Below, piece after piece: positions 23,316 through 32,609 of a stretch of DNA of 41,323 nt. The notes under the pieces are model-generated. The model made no database searches. It was not told the origin of the DNA and worked only from the letters and a program-made list of their open reading frames with translations. The first letter of the stretch is position 1. Each line of letters begins with the position of its first letter. This DNA comes from Cryobacterium adonitolivorans. Lineage in GTDB: Bacteria; Actinomycetota; Actinomycetes; Actinomycetales; Microbacteriaceae. The translations under genes and the position numbers were made by a program. Location: contig NZ_SOFL01000037.1 in NCBI RefSeq assembly GCF_004402695.1, positions 1 through 41,323 of the forward strand. The letters are read 5' to 3'.

Positions 23316-24098
23316 GTGACAAACGACAGCTCCGCTCCCCGCACTCTCGCCCTCGCCGCCGGCGCCCTGGCCACCACCGCCGGCATCACCGCAGTGGCGG
23401 TCGCCAATTACCGGCGTTTCAAGGTTCACCTGGCCGCCAGCGCCGCCGAGCTCAATGAGACCCTGCCGATCAACTCGCTCTGGTGGCGCACCCACGCCAA
23501 GGAGAAAGGCGACCTGCTCTACGTCGCCATCGGCGACAGTGCCGCGCAGGGCATCGGCGCCAGCGCGCCCAACCGTGGTTACGTCGGGATCCTGGCCGAC
23601 CACATCCGCCTGGCCACCGGACGGACGTTGCGAGTGATCAACCTCAGCGTCTCGGGAGCCACCGTGGAGCTGGCTGTGCGCGACCAGCTGCCGCGCTTCG
23701 CCAAGCTGCAGCCCGACTTCGTCACCGTCGCCATCGGCGCCAACGACATCGCCCTGTGGAATGCGGATCGCTTCGAATCCGGCATCCGAACCGTGTTCGC
23801 GGCTCTGCCGCCGCACGCGCTCGTGGCCGACCTGCCGTGCTTCCACCTGCCGCACAACGAACGCAAGGTGGCCGTGGCCAACCAGATCGTGCGCGACGTG
23901 GCCGCCGAGCACGGCCTCACGGTGGTGCCGCTGCACGCGACCACCAAACGACAGGGCTGGCGCAGCGTGCTGACGCAGGTTGCCAACGATATGTTCCATC
24001 CGAACGACCGCGGCTACCGTACCTGGGCGGAGGCTTTCCTGCCGCTGCTCAGTTCGGCCGTGGCGCGACGCGTGCCCCAGGAGGCCCTGACCGAGTGA
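23316..24098 (+). CDS. SGNH/GDSL-type hydrolase, membrane anchored
   Basis: 260 residues with GTG 23316. A hydrophobic helix at about 10-31 acts as an anchor or signal. The catalytic blocks of the SGNH family are all present: GDSAAQG with nucleophile Ser75, SVSGAT (block II glycine), GANDIAL (Asn143) and DMFHPND (Asp225, His228). Probably an esterase or lipase acting outside the membrane; the substrate is not evident. It is immediately upstream of radA (32 bp), but radA has its own promoter. Confidence 0.9.
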   Translation: MTNDSSAPRTLALAAGALATTAGITAVAVANYRRFKVHLAASAAELNETLPINSLWWRTHAKEKGDLLYVAIGDSAAQGIGASAPNRGYVGILADHIRLATGRTLRVINLSVSGATVELAVRDQLPRFAKLQPDFVTVAIGANDIALWNADRFESGIRTVFAALPPHALVADLPCFHLPHNERKVAVANQIVRDVAAEHGLTVVPLHATTKRQGWRSVLTQVANDMFHPNDRGYRTWAEAFLPLLSSAVARRVPQEALTE

Positions 24099-24118
24099 GG
24101 GCTGTCGGCGGCCGCAGC

Positions 24119-24124
24119 TAGGCT
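24119..24124 (+). promoter_or_regulatory. -10 element of radA (leaderless)
   Basis: TAGGCT is 6 nt before ATG 24131. The string TAGGCTCGCAG recurs before the pirin gene at 38494. Confidence 0.7.
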
Positions 24125-24130
24125 CGCAGC

Positions 24131-25495
24131 ATGGCTAAACCCGTCTCCAACTTCCGCTGCACCGAGTGCGGCTGGACCACGCTGAAATGGGCGGGCCGCT
24201 GCGGCGAATGCCAGCAGTGGGGCACCGTGGTGGAAACCGCGGAGAAAACCGGCATCAGCCGGTCGGTCGCTCCCTCCATTGTGAGCGGCACCGGCGTCGC
24301 CCGCCCGATCACCCATGTCGACACGACAGCGGTGGCGCACTGGCCCACCGGCATCAACGAGTTCGACAGGGTGCTCGGCGGTGGCATCGTGCCCGGCTCG
24401 GTGATCCTACTCAGCGGTGAGCCCGGGGTGGGCAAATCCACCCTGCTGCTCGAGGTGGCGTCCAAGGCGGCCGTGGCCAAGTCCCGGGTGCTCTACGTGA
24501 GCGCCGAGGAGTCGGTGGCGCAGGTGCGCCTGCGCGCTGAACGCACCGGCGCATTGCAGCCGGAGCTCTTCATTGCCGCCGAGACCGACCTGGCCACCAT
24601 CCTCGGTCAGATCGACGCGGTCAAACCCGACCTGGTGATCATCGACTCCGTGCAGACGGTGTCCAGCTCCCTCAACGACGGCCAGGCCGGTCAGCCCGGC
24701 CAGGTGCGCGAGGTCGCGTCCACGCTCATCCGGCTCGCCAAGGACCGTAACCTGCCGGTTTTGCTGGTGGGGCACGTCACCAAGGACGGCACCATTGCCG
24801 GCCCCCGGCTGCTCGAGCACCTGGTGGACGTGGTCTGCCAGTTCGAGGGCGACCGGCACACCGCGCTGCGGTTCGTGCGGGCCCTGAAGAACCGGTTCGG
24901 CTCCACCGACGAAGTCGGATGTTTCGAAATGACCGGTGATGGCATCAGCGAGGTCGCCGACCCGAGCGGGTTGTTCCTCAGCCGCGGCACCACCGCGGTC
25001 TCCGGCACCTGCGTGACGGTGGCGATGGAGGGCCGTCGTGCCCTGCCGGTTGAGGTGCAGGCGCTCGTGATCGACACCGCCATGCCCAACCCGCGCCGGG
25101 TGACCAACGGCGTGGACAGCTCCCGGGTGGCCATGCTGCTGGCCGTGTTGGAAAAGCGGGTGGGCCACCAATTCTCGAAGAAGGATGTCTACGTGTCGAC
25201 GGTGGGCGGCGTGCGGTTGGTGGAACCAGCCGCGGATCTCGCCATTGCGATTGCGCTGACGTCGGCGATCCTCGATGAACCTATCGCCCACAACGTGGTG
25301 GCGTTCGGCGAGATCAGCCTGGCTGGCGAGATCCGCCCGGTGAGCGCCGCCAAGCAGCGCGCCGCCGAGGCCGCCCGGATGGGGTTCAGCACCCGCATCG
25401 ACGCGTCCAGCAGCACCGTGCAGACCGCGGTGAACCGGGCGCTGGGCACGGGCATTTCCCGACGCGACGCCGAACTGGACGACGCGTTCCGGTAG
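24131..25495 (+). CDS. radA: DNA repair protein RadA
   Basis: 454 residues, normal length. Order of domains: C4 zinc finger (Cys10, Cys13, Cys24, Cys27), RecA-like ATPase with Walker A GEPGVGKS (96-103), Walker B LVIIDS, the RadA-specific KNRFG motif (253-257) and a C-terminal Lon-protease-like domain (about 300-445) lacking a protease dyad. RadA is a hexameric helicase that promotes branch migration during recombinational repair. The ATG is 6 nt after a -10 hexamer. It converges on the SseB-like gene. Confidence 0.97.
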   Translation: MAKPVSNFRCTECGWTTLKWAGRCGECQQWGTVVETAEKTGISRSVAPSIVSGTGVARPITHVDTTAVAHWPTGINEFDRVLGGGIVPGSVILLSGEPGVGKSTLLLEVASKAAVAKSRVLYVSAEESVAQVRLRAERTGALQPELFIAAETDLATILGQIDAVKPDLVIIDSVQTVSSSLNDGQAGQPGQVREVASTLIRLAKDRNLPVLLVGHVTKDGTIAGPRLLEHLVDVVCQFEGDRHTALRFVRALKNRFGSTDEVGCFEMTGDGISEVADPSGLFLSRGTTAVSGTCVTVAMEGRRALPVEVQALVIDTAMPNPRRVTNGVDSSRVAMLLAVLEKRVGHQFSKKDVYVSTVGGVRLVEPAADLAIAIALTSAILDEPIAHNVVAFGEISLAGEIRPVSAAKQRAAEAARMGFSTRIDASSSTVQTAVNRALGTGISRRDAELDDAFR

Positions 25496-25514
25496 CCCGG
25501 CTGGGCCCGTGCGG

Positions 25515-25952
25515 CTACGGGGCGGGGTCTGGCTCGGCCGCGTCGGTGCCGACGTCTTCGATCGGTCCGAGAGCGCGCAGCAGGTCGGCCGGAGCCGCCT
25601 GCATCACGGCGGGGCCGGCAACGTCGAAGAACACCATCTCGAGGGACTCGCTGTGCACGGTGAGGAACTCCCTCAGCCATTGACCGTCGGCCACCATCAC
25701 CTGCGGATTGATCTCGTCGGGAATCATCCGGGCGTAGTTCTCGCCGGAGGAGAAGAGCAGCAGGGTGCGCTTGTCGCTGCCCTCACGGCCGAAGACCCGC
25801 ACCTGTTCGGCGGAGCCCTTCACCACGAGCAGCGGCGCGATCACCACATCGTTGCGGAGTGCGTAAGCCACCGCGGCCACATCCTGGTTGGCCAGTGCGG
25901 TGGCGAGGGCTTCTGAGCGGGTGTCCTGGGTCGCGTCTGTCACGTGCTCCAT
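25515..25952 (-). CDS. SseB-domain-like protein
   Basis: 145 residues. The body (about 15-125) has the SseB-like pattern of alternating strands: VIAPLLVVKGSAEQVRVFGREGSDKRTLLLFSSGENYARM followed by LREFLTVHSESLEMVFFDVAGPAVM. SseB-like domains occur in secretion-linked and type-III-associated proteins, and as small stand-alone actinobacterial proteins of unknown role. ATG 25952 is used; GTG 25943 is an alternative. It converges on radA with a 19-bp gap. Confidence 0.7.
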   Translation of the reverse strand: MEHVTDATQDTRSEALATALANQDVAAVAYALRNDVVIAPLLVVKGSAEQVRVFGREGSDKRTLLLFSSGENYARMIPDEINPQVMVADGQWLREFLTVHSESLEMVFFDVAGPAVMQAAPADLLRALGPIEDVGTDAAEPDPAP

Positions 25953-26017
25953 TCAATCATCCGGTGTCGACGCGCACCCACTTCAGGTCTCAGCCTTGAG
26001 CGAACGGCCCGCCCGGA

Positions 26018-26653
26018 CTAGTTGAGCAGGAACTGCGTGGGGCCGGCCGATTCGACGCCGCCCACGCTCACGGAGAGGTAGTACGACGCACCCTCGCCGG
26101 GCACTGCCTCCCGTTCGGTGATCTCGCAGGTCTCCGGGCTGGACCGGGTGCGGTCCCAGGTGAGCGGGGATTTGGTGCTGACCGCGACGCCGGGCTGCAG
26201 GGTGACCTCGGCGTCTGCCGGGTCGGTCTGGCAGTCGGTCGAGGTCCAGTACACATCGGCGCCGCTGGTGATCGTGAACACCTGCGTGGAGGTGCCGGCA
26301 TTCAGGTTGCAGGGTGTGCTGCCGGTGTTGGTCACGCTCAGCGAGAGCTCGGGTTCGTCGCCAGGGTCGTAGGCGTCCTGGTCGGTGATCGCCTCGACCT
26401 GCACGGTCGCGGGGTCGCACGCCGGGCCGGCGGCAGCGTCGGTGGCGGCCGGGTCGGCGGTCGCTGCCGGGTCGGCCGCGCTGCCGGTCGGCGCCGGTGC
26501 CGCTGTTGAGGCTGGGCCACTGCCGCCGCCGGGACGCAGGACGATCAGAATGATGATCAGGAGCACGGCGAGCACGCCGAGGCCGACCACCAGACGGCGG
26601 CGCCGGTAGACGTTGCTGGTCTGGGGGCCGACGGGGTGCTTGATCGTCGACAT
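26018..26653 (-). CDS. Membrane-anchored extracytoplasmic protein of unknown function
   Basis: 211 residues. A short cytoplasmic N-terminus, RRRR stop-transfer charge and one helix (about 21-40) are followed by an Ala/Pro/Thr linker (about 45-78) and a C-terminal beta-rich domain beginning at CDPATVQVEAITDQDAY. Four cysteines (in CDP, PCNL, DCQT and ETCE) suggest two disulfides outside the cell. Similar small anchored domains are common in Microbacteriaceae and unassigned. TAGCCT (26660-26665) is 6 nt before the ATG, so the mRNA is probably leaderless. Confidence 0.85.
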   Translation of the reverse strand: MSTIKHPVGPQTSNVYRRRRLVVGLGVLAVLLIIILIVLRPGGGSGPASTAAPAPTGSAADPAATADPAATDAAAGPACDPATVQVEAITDQDAYDPGDEPELSLSVTNTGSTPCNLNAGTSTQVFTITSGADVYWTSTDCQTDPADAEVTLQPGVAVSTKSPLTWDRTRSSPETCEITEREAVPGEGASYYLSVSVGGVESAGPTQFLLN

Positions 26654-26659
26654 GGTCCA

Positions 26660-26665
26660 AGGCTA
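26660..26665 (-). promoter_or_regulatory. -10 element of the anchored protein gene (leaderless)
   Basis: TAGCCT on the minus strand is 6 nt upstream of ATG 26653. Confidence 0.65.
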
Positions 26666-26673
26666 GCGAGGTC

Positions 26674-26690
26674 TACCGGCGCCGCCGGTA
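26674..26690 (-). terminator. Short hairpin after the 5'-nucleotidase gene
   Basis: TACCGGC and GCCGGTA (7 bp) flank a GCC loop, 17 nt downstream of the stop. There is no clear T-tract. Confidence 0.45.
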
Positions 26691-26706
26691 ATGCTCTGCG
26701 TGTCGG

Positions 26707-29220
26707 TTACGATTCCATCGAAACCCGGCGACGACGCATCAGGACCGCGCCGAGCAGCAGCATCAGCACGCCGCCGGCCAGCCACGGGCTGGCGTCCAGT
26801 CCGGTCTGAGCGAGTGTCGCGGCCGGGGTGACGCCGGCGACGGTGATCTCGGTCCAGCCGATCACGGCGCCCGCGGCATCCTGCACGATCATGCTGTGCG
26901 TACCGGCAGCGAGACCGGCCGGAACCACCGCGGTGACGGTGCCCGCGGCGCTGACCTGCTGCCAGCCGCCGAGGTTGATCGGCGTGGAGCGAACCCAGAC
27001 GGAGACATACTGACGGGCGAACGCGGTTCCGACGCCGATGGTGAGCTTATCGCCGGCGGCCACCGTGGAGTCATTGACCGTGATCTTGTTCTGCAGGGCC
27101 TTGGTCAGAGCGGACTCCGCGGCGGCGGTCGGTGCGCTCGTGGGAGCGGCCGATCCGGTCTGGGGAAGCTCGGTGGGGGCGGGGGTCGGAGCCGTCGTCG
27201 GGACCGGGGTCGGCTCCGTGGTCGGGACCGGGGTCGGCTTCGTCACCGGAACGGTGACGGCCAGGGGCACCCGCACCGTGGTGCCGGATTCCTTGGCCGT
27301 GAGGGTGATCTCACTGGCGGGCGCGGCGTCGGCGGGCACCGTGACGGTGACCGTTGCGGCGCCGGTGGCGTCGACGGATGCCGGAGCGAAGACCGTCTTG
27401 CTGCCAGCCCAGGTGACGGCGAGTTCGGTGTTCCTCGGCGAGCCCAGTGAGGTGAGGTTGAGCTTGCCCACGGTGAAGCTCACCGAGTCACCGGGCTTCA
27501 CTGCGGTGGCCGGAACGCCGGTCACGGATGCCTGCAGCGCCTTGAACGACGGCGACAGCGGGCTCTTGGCCGTGATGTAGGAGATCCAGGCGTCCCGGTC
27601 GATCAGACCGGAGTCGCGGGTTCCGGTGCCCGCGGTGAAGATGCGGAAGTTGTCACCGCCGGTGAGCAGGAAGTTGAACGAGCCGATCCGGTAGCCGCGG
27701 GCGGGATCAATGGGTGCGCCATTGATCCAGATGCCGGTGATCCGGTCGCCTTCGGCGCGGGTCGCATCGAACGTGTAGTTCACGTTGTCGGAGAGTCCCA
27801 GCTGCAGGTACGGGCGGCTCGGCACGGCACCCTTGCTGTCGCGCTGCCACTGCTGTTCCAGGGCGACCTTGAACTGCGCCCCGGTCAGGGTGGTGGTCCA
27901 GAGGTTGTTCAGGAAAGGCAGGACGGCGTTGGCCTCCGAGAAGCTAACGTCCGAGTCCGGTGTTGTGGAGAGTTCGGCGCGCATGCCGCCGGGGTTGACG
28001 ATGCCGATCTCGGCGCCGCCCTTGGCCGGGTCGGCCAGGGACTCGCGCAGGGAGTTGGCAACCAGGGTGCCCATGGTCGACGGTGCGGAACGGTCTTCTA
28101 CCACCGGGTTTGCCCCGCCGATGGAGGCACGGCTGATGGGGGCGGTGATGGAACCGACCTTCACGTTTCCGGTGACGGCCGCCTGGGCCAGCGCCGCATC
28201 CGTGATTGACTTGACCGCGGCGACCCGCGGGAACGCGTTCACCAGATCGGCGTCGGCCGCGGTGCTGCGCTTGACGTTCTGGTTGAGGACCGTGGTGGTG
28301 GATTTGGTGACGGAGTCGTAGCTGAGCACGACCTGGCCGATGTTCTCACCATAGTTGCCGGTCTGCAGGACCGGGCGGGTCACGCCTGTCGCGGCGCCGG
28401 GCACCTGGGCGTTCCAGGCGTAGAGCTTGTGGGTGTGGCCGGTGAAGATGGCATCCACGGCCGGCGAGGTCTGGGTGACAATCTTGGCGAAGGCGCTGTC
28501 GGTGAGGGCCAGTTCCTGCTCGAGGGTGGCGTTCTCCACTGTTCCGGCGCCGGCGCCCTCGTGGTATTCGGCGATGATGACGTCGGCCTCGCCGTTGGCG
28601 GGGTCGCCGTCGGTGAGCTGGCCGGCGACGCGGTTGACCGCGGCGACGGGGTCGCCGAAGCTGACCGTGGTGATGCCGTTGGGCGAGACCAGGGTGGGGG
28701 TCTCCTCGGTCACGGTGCCGATGACGGCGACCTTGACGCCCTGCACGTCCCGGATCACGTATTCCTGGAGGGCGGGCGTCTGGGTTCCAGCCTGGTACAC
28801 GTTGGCGCCGAGGTAGTCGAAGTCGGCTTCGCCCGCGACCCGGCCGGTGAGGTCGGCGACGCCCTTGTCGAACTCGTGGTTACCGACCGCCGAGGCAGAC
28901 AGCTCCAGGGCGTCGAGGACGTCGAGGGTCGGGGTGTCATTCTGCGAGGCGGATGCGTAGAGCGAGGCGCCGATGTTGTCCCCGTCGGAGAGGAACAGGG
29001 TGCTGTCCGGGAACTGGGCGCGGAGGGTTTCCACGGTTCCGGCGAACTTCACGGTGTTCGCGTCGATCCGCCCGTGGAAGTCGTTGATGTTCAGCAGGTT
29101 CAGCTGCACCGGGAGCGGGGCCGCGATGGCCGGGACGGCGACGACGGGCGCGCCCACCAGGCACGCTCCGATCACTGCAGCGAAGGCCAGCCGGAGCGGG
29201 CGGGACGGGTTGAGCGACAT
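26707..29220 (-). CDS. Secreted, wall-anchored 5'-nucleotidase/metallophosphatase
   Basis: 837 residues from ATG 29220 (GAGGAG 4 nt upstream). Signal peptide to about residue 33; metallophosphatase domain (about 38-330) with NINDFHGRID, GDNIGAS, GNHEFD and HTHK metal motifs; 5'-nucleotidase C-terminal domain (about 350-545) with GGMRAEL; an Ig-like domain (about 560-655); a PT-rich linker with an internal LPQTG (685-689); a module of about 90 residues shared with the neighbouring nuclease (703-793); then LAQTG (803-807), a helix and RRRR. LAxTG is the class E sortase signal, so the enzyme is probably linked to the wall. It removes phosphate from extracellular nucleotides. Confidence 0.92.
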   Translation of the reverse strand: MSLNPSRPLRLAFAAVIGACLVGAPVVAVPAIAAPLPVQLNLLNINDFHGRIDANTVKFAGTVETLRAQFPDSTLFLSDGDNIGASLYASASQNDTPTLDVLDALELSASAVGNHEFDKGVADLTGRVAGEADFDYLGANVYQAGTQTPALQEYVIRDVQGVKVAVIGTVTEETPTLVSPNGITTVSFGDPVAAVNRVAGQLTDGDPANGEADVIIAEYHEGAGAGTVENATLEQELALTDSAFAKIVTQTSPAVDAIFTGHTHKLYAWNAQVPGAATGVTRPVLQTGNYGENIGQVVLSYDSVTKSTTTVLNQNVKRSTAADADLVNAFPRVAAVKSITDAALAQAAVTGNVKVGSITAPISRASIGGANPVVEDRSAPSTMGTLVANSLRESLADPAKGGAEIGIVNPGGMRAELSTTPDSDVSFSEANAVLPFLNNLWTTTLTGAQFKVALEQQWQRDSKGAVPSRPYLQLGLSDNVNYTFDATRAEGDRITGIWINGAPIDPARGYRIGSFNFLLTGGDNFRIFTAGTGTRDSGLIDRDAWISYITAKSPLSPSFKALQASVTGVPATAVKPGDSVSFTVGKLNLTSLGSPRNTELAVTWAGSKTVFAPASVDATGAATVTVTVPADAAPASEITLTAKESGTTVRVPLAVTVPVTKPTPVPTTEPTPVPTTAPTPAPTELPQTGSAAPTSAPTAAAESALTKALQNKITVNDSTVAAGDKLTIGVGTAFARQYVSVWVRSTPINLGGWQQVSAAGTVTAVVPAGLAAGTHSMIVQDAAGAVIGWTEITVAGVTPAATLAQTGLDASPWLAGGVLMLLLGAVLMRRRRVSMES
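27182..27244. repeat. 24-bp coding minisatellite in the PT-rich linker
   Basis: Two near-identical 24-bp units (27197-27220 and 27221-27244) and a partial third encode the TPVPTTEP-type linker. A similar repeat lies in the nuclease gene near 29955-30025. Copy number could vary between strains and change linker length. Confidence 0.7.
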
Positions 29221-29323
29221 TGTTCTCCTCAAGGGAATTACCGTGTGGTGACGGGATGCAGGTGAAGGGGCCGGTGCTGGTGCCGCGCGCGAGGCGACGA
29301 CGACACCTGCCGGTCAGTGCTGT

Positions 29324-29422
29324 GGGGGCAGCCTAACGACGCCGGATGTCCGGCGGGTTACGGCCGGGCAACATGCTCAGATGAGCAGAAAAACGCCGAC
29401 CAGGCCAACTTCTGAGCAACTG
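29324..29422 (-). promoter_or_regulatory. Conserved upstream block, copy A (before the 5'-nucleotidase)
   Basis: 99 bp, matching 32792-32891 almost throughout. Shared elements are GGGGGCAGCCTAACGAC, ATGTCC, GGTTACGG and CAACATGCTCAGATGAGCA, then AAAAACGCCGAC and CTGAGC. The inverted repeat TGCTCA-GA-TGAGCA is at 29374-29387. A -10-like TAGGCT (minus strand) lies near its gene-proximal end. Probable common promoter and operator; the leader to the ATG is about 105 nt. Confidence 0.75.
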
Positions 29423-29423
29423 G

Positions 29424-29457
29424 GAGCGGGCGTCCCCCGGCTGCGGAACGCCCGCTC
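29424..29457 (-). terminator. Hairpin after the nuclease gene
   Basis: GAGCGGGCGT (29424-29433) pairs perfectly with ACGCCCGCTC (29448-29457). It is 14 nt downstream of the nuclease stop and directly abuts conserved block A. Confidence 0.75.
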
Positions 29458-29471
29458 TGATCGACGCCCGG

Positions 29472-32400
29472 TTATGCGCTCGGCAGGGTGGACCGGCGAC
29501 GACGAGCGAGCAGCGCGCCGAGCAGCAGCAGGAGCAGGGCCCCCGCCAGCACCGGCGCGCTTTCGACGCCGGTGCTGGCGAGCGTGCCGGCCGCCGCCGT
29601 ACCGGAGGCGACAACCGTGATCTCCGTCCAGCCGATGACGGCGCCTGCGGCATCCTGCAGGATGATGCGGTGCGTCCCCGCGGCCAGGTCCTTCGGCAGC
29701 GCCGTGGTCACCGTGCCCGCGGCACTGACCTGCAGCCAGCCGCCCAGGTTGACCGGGGTGGAGCGCACCCAGGCCGACACGATCTCACCGGCGTGCGGGG
29801 TGCCGGCCGTGATGGTGATCGCTGACCCCGCCATGTAGCGCGCCGCATTGGTGCTGATCCGGTCGCGGAAGGCGGCGGTGAGGGCGCTCTCCCGTGCCGC
29901 GGTCGGGGCGACCGCCGGCGCCGTGGCCGTCGGGACGGCGGGCGCCGTCGTCGTGGGGACCGGCGTGGGCCCGGTCGTCGGAACCGGGGTCGGCTCGGTG
30001 GTCGGCTCCGGGGTCGGCTCCGTCGTCGAGGTGGCCAGGTTCAGGCCCAGGATCGCGGGGTCGTGGTCGGAGGACCGGAACGGGTCTGCGACGTAGAAAT
30101 CGGTGACGTTGGCGTTGTACCGGCTGTATTCCAGTGCCACGGACTCGACCGAGTTGATGTTCCACACATCCACATCGGCCACGACGGCGTCCGCCTCGGC
30201 GGAGGCGAAGACGTGGTCGAGGGACCCGACCGACCCGCCGAACGCATAGGTGTATTCGCCGCTCTTGGCCTCCTGATTCAGGTAGCCGGCGTCGGTGATC
30301 ACCTTGATCGGGTCTTCGTGGTCGTAGGCGTTGAAGTCGCCGGTGAGGAACACCCGGTCGATGCCGGTCTCTGCTGACATCGTGTCGGCGAACGCGACGA
30401 GGGCGGTCGCCTGGTTGACGCGGGAGGCGTTCGACGCGCCCTGGCCGTCGCCCATGTCGGCGTCGACGCCGGTGCCCGACCCCTTGGACTTGAAGTGGTT
30501 CACGATGGTGAGGAATCGGCTGCCGGTGTCGCCGACAAGCTGGAAGGCCTGGGCGAGTGGCTGGCGGGCGTTGCTGAATGCTGCGGAGCCGGTGAGGATC
30601 GTGGATCCGCCCACGGTTTCGACCATTGCCTTCTGGTAGATGAAGGCGGTGCGGATGACGTCTTCGTTGGCCGGCAGCGCGGCCGGGGACTGCACGAATG
30701 CCCAGGCATCCTGGCCGAGGTCCGCGTTCAACGCGGCAACCAGGGTGGCCAGCGCGGTGTCACGGTCGACGCCGAACACTGCCGAGTTCTCGATCTCTTC
30801 GAGGGAGATCACCTGGGCGTCGAGGGCGTTGATGGCCGCGACGATCTTCGCCTGCTGGCGCAGGAAGTTCGCCTGGTCGGCCGCGCCACGTGCGTCGCAG
30901 CCACCGCTCACGGTGGTCTTGGCGCCGGCCCGGTCGGTGTAGTACTGGCAGCCGGTGAGGGTGTCTCCGGTGGTGGAGAAGTAGTTCAGCACGTTGAAGG
31001 TGCCCAGGCGGATGTCCCCGCCCACCTTCTCCGGTGCCGAGGTGCGGGTGTTGGCGAAGGTGGCCGGCTGCACGGTGACGGCGTTGTCGGGAACCAGGGC
31101 GCTGGTCGGCTGCAGCTTCCAGGCGTTGTTGCGGTAGTCCAGGATCGTCGGCCGGGTGAAGGTGACCGCGGCGCCGATCCGCACCGGGGCGGTGGTCGAG
31201 AGGTACGGCACCGGCTTGCCCTGGTTGGACGAGCTCAGGTAGTTGGTGCTCGCGCCGTCGTCGAGGGTGATCGCCCGCGCTGCGTTGGCGGCGATGGCGG
31301 CCGTGTACCCGGCGCTGCCGGGGCGGTCGGTGACGGTGGGGTTCACCAGGGGCGTGGTACCGGCGGCGAGGCCGATCTCGGCGTACTGGTTGGTGGTGTA
31401 GTTGTTCGTCACCGTGAAGTCGCCCGCGGGGGCGACGAGCATGCCCTCGAGCCGTTCACGGTCGGCGTCGGTGGCCGGCAGCCGCAGGGCCGTGCCGACC
31501 GGCGGCGTGATGCCGGCGCGATCGAGCTGGGCGATGTCGCCGAGGGTGTTGACGGTCAGCTGGGTGAGCCCGTAGTACTCGCTGACGGCCCCGGTGACGC
31601 TCACATAGTCGCCAATGGCCACGGTGCTGGCGATGGTCCTGGTGTAGACGAAGATGCCGTGGGAGGCCGGATCCGCGGCGGCAGCGTTGGCGCCGCCGGA
31701 GCCGGGGGTCTGCAGGTAGAAGCCGGCGAACCCGCCGGTGGGGTAGGCGGCGGTGACGACGCCGACGGTGCTCACGGTGCCGCCGGCCAGCGGACTGGCG
31801 TCCGCGGTGCCCTGGATGGCGCTGATCGCGGTGGTGCCGGTCGGCGGTGCCGTGGTGGGCGTCGGGGTCGGGGTGCCGGTGGGGACCGGCGCGGGGGGCG
31901 CGCTGGTCTGCCCGGCGGCGTTGGTGGGGCTGATGGTGGCCGACAGGCTGATGTCCGTGGCGTTGTTGTCGGTGTCGGCGGCGTTGCCGCGGTTGAACGA
32001 CCTGACGTCGGAATTGGCCGTCGGCGCCGTTGCGACGGCCCCTTCATAGGTGAGGGACGTGCCGTAGCCGACCAGGTCGATCACGTTCGGGTTGCCGGCG
32101 GCGTCACCGGCTGCAAGGGCGAGCGGCGTGGTGGAGTTGGCGAGGATCAGGGTGCCGGCGGTGCCGCTCGGGTTCAGCGTGGAAACCAGGTCGGCGGCGG
32201 GCAGCGCCGAACCGTTGGTGCCGTTCGACCCGCCGGAGACGAGGTAGTACCCGTTGGCCGGGATGGTGCCGGTGAGGGCCACGGCGCTCGGGGCATCCGT
32301 GACGGTGCCGGAGGCCTTGCGGTACTGCAGCGACCAGGCGGACAGGTCGATGGGAGCGCTGGTGGGGTTGTACAGCTCGACGAATTTGTTTGTGAACGCG

Positions 32401-32561
32401 GCGTTGGCGCTGCCACCGCTGAGGTAGGCCTCGTTGATGACGACGCCGGTGCCGGCGGTGTTGGCCTGAGCGGGGAACGCCACGACCGGGGCGACGGCGA
32501 GGCACGCTCCGATCAGCGAAGCGAGGGCCAGCCGAAGCGGGCGGGGCGGGGCGAGCGGCAT
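29472..32561 (-). CDS. Secreted, wall-anchored extracellular nuclease (ExeM/NucH type)
   Basis: 1029 residues from ATG 32561 (AGGAGA 4 nt upstream; the frame upstream runs through a tandem repeat and is rejected). Signal peptide to about residue 34; lamin-tail domain (about 38-150); PT linker; an OB-fold-like region (about 245-480); endonuclease/exonuclease/phosphatase domain (about 500-835) with LGTFNVLNYF, SLEEIENSA, VNHFKSKG, LTGDFNAYD and SSDHDPAIL catalytic motifs; a PT linker; the shared module (892-982); LASTG (994-998), a helix and RRRR. Likely degrades extracellular DNA at the cell surface, feeding the neighbouring 5'-nucleotidase. Confidence 0.93.
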   Translation of the reverse strand: MPLAPPRPLRLALASLIGACLAVAPVVAFPAQANTAGTGVVINEAYLSGGSANAAFTNKFVELYNPTSAPIDLSAWSLQYRKASGTVTDAPSAVALTGTIPANGYYLVSGGSNGTNGSALPAADLVSTLNPSGTAGTLILANSTTPLALAAGDAAGNPNVIDLVGYGTSLTYEGAVATAPTANSDVRSFNRGNAADTDNNATDISLSATISPTNAAGQTSAPPAPVPTGTPTPTPTTAPPTGTTAISAIQGTADASPLAGGTVSTVGVVTAAYPTGGFAGFYLQTPGSGGANAAAADPASHGIFVYTRTIASTVAIGDYVSVTGAVSEYYGLTQLTVNTLGDIAQLDRAGITPPVGTALRLPATDADRERLEGMLVAPAGDFTVTNNYTTNQYAEIGLAAGTTPLVNPTVTDRPGSAGYTAAIAANAARAITLDDGASTNYLSSSNQGKPVPYLSTTAPVRIGAAVTFTRPTILDYRNNAWKLQPTSALVPDNAVTVQPATFANTRTSAPEKVGGDIRLGTFNVLNYFSTTGDTLTGCQYYTDRAGAKTTVSGGCDARGAADQANFLRQQAKIVAAINALDAQVISLEEIENSAVFGVDRDTALATLVAALNADLGQDAWAFVQSPAALPANEDVIRTAFIYQKAMVETVGGSTILTGSAAFSNARQPLAQAFQLVGDTGSRFLTIVNHFKSKGSGTGVDADMGDGQGASNASRVNQATALVAFADTMSAETGIDRVFLTGDFNAYDHEDPIKVITDAGYLNQEAKSGEYTYAFGGSVGSLDHVFASAEADAVVADVDVWNINSVESVALEYSRYNANVTDFYVADPFRSSDHDPAILGLNLATSTTEPTPEPTTEPTPVPTTGPTPVPTTTAPAVPTATAPAVAPTAARESALTAAFRDRISTNAARYMAGSAITITAGTPHAGEIVSAWVRSTPVNLGGWLQVSAAGTVTTALPKDLAAGTHRIILQDAAGAVIGWTEITVVASGTAAAGTLASTGVESAPVLAGALLLLLLGALLARRRRSTLPSA

Positions 32562-32609
32562 GGAGTCTCCTGGGTGGGTGCGATGAACGGTCTGGCGGAA
32601 CAGTGTGCA

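Noticed and set aside
27182..30025. Repeated PT-linker DNA as a possible CRISPR or minisatellite element
   Set aside because: The repeats are coding for Pro/Thr linkers in both enzymes, with no spacer structure.
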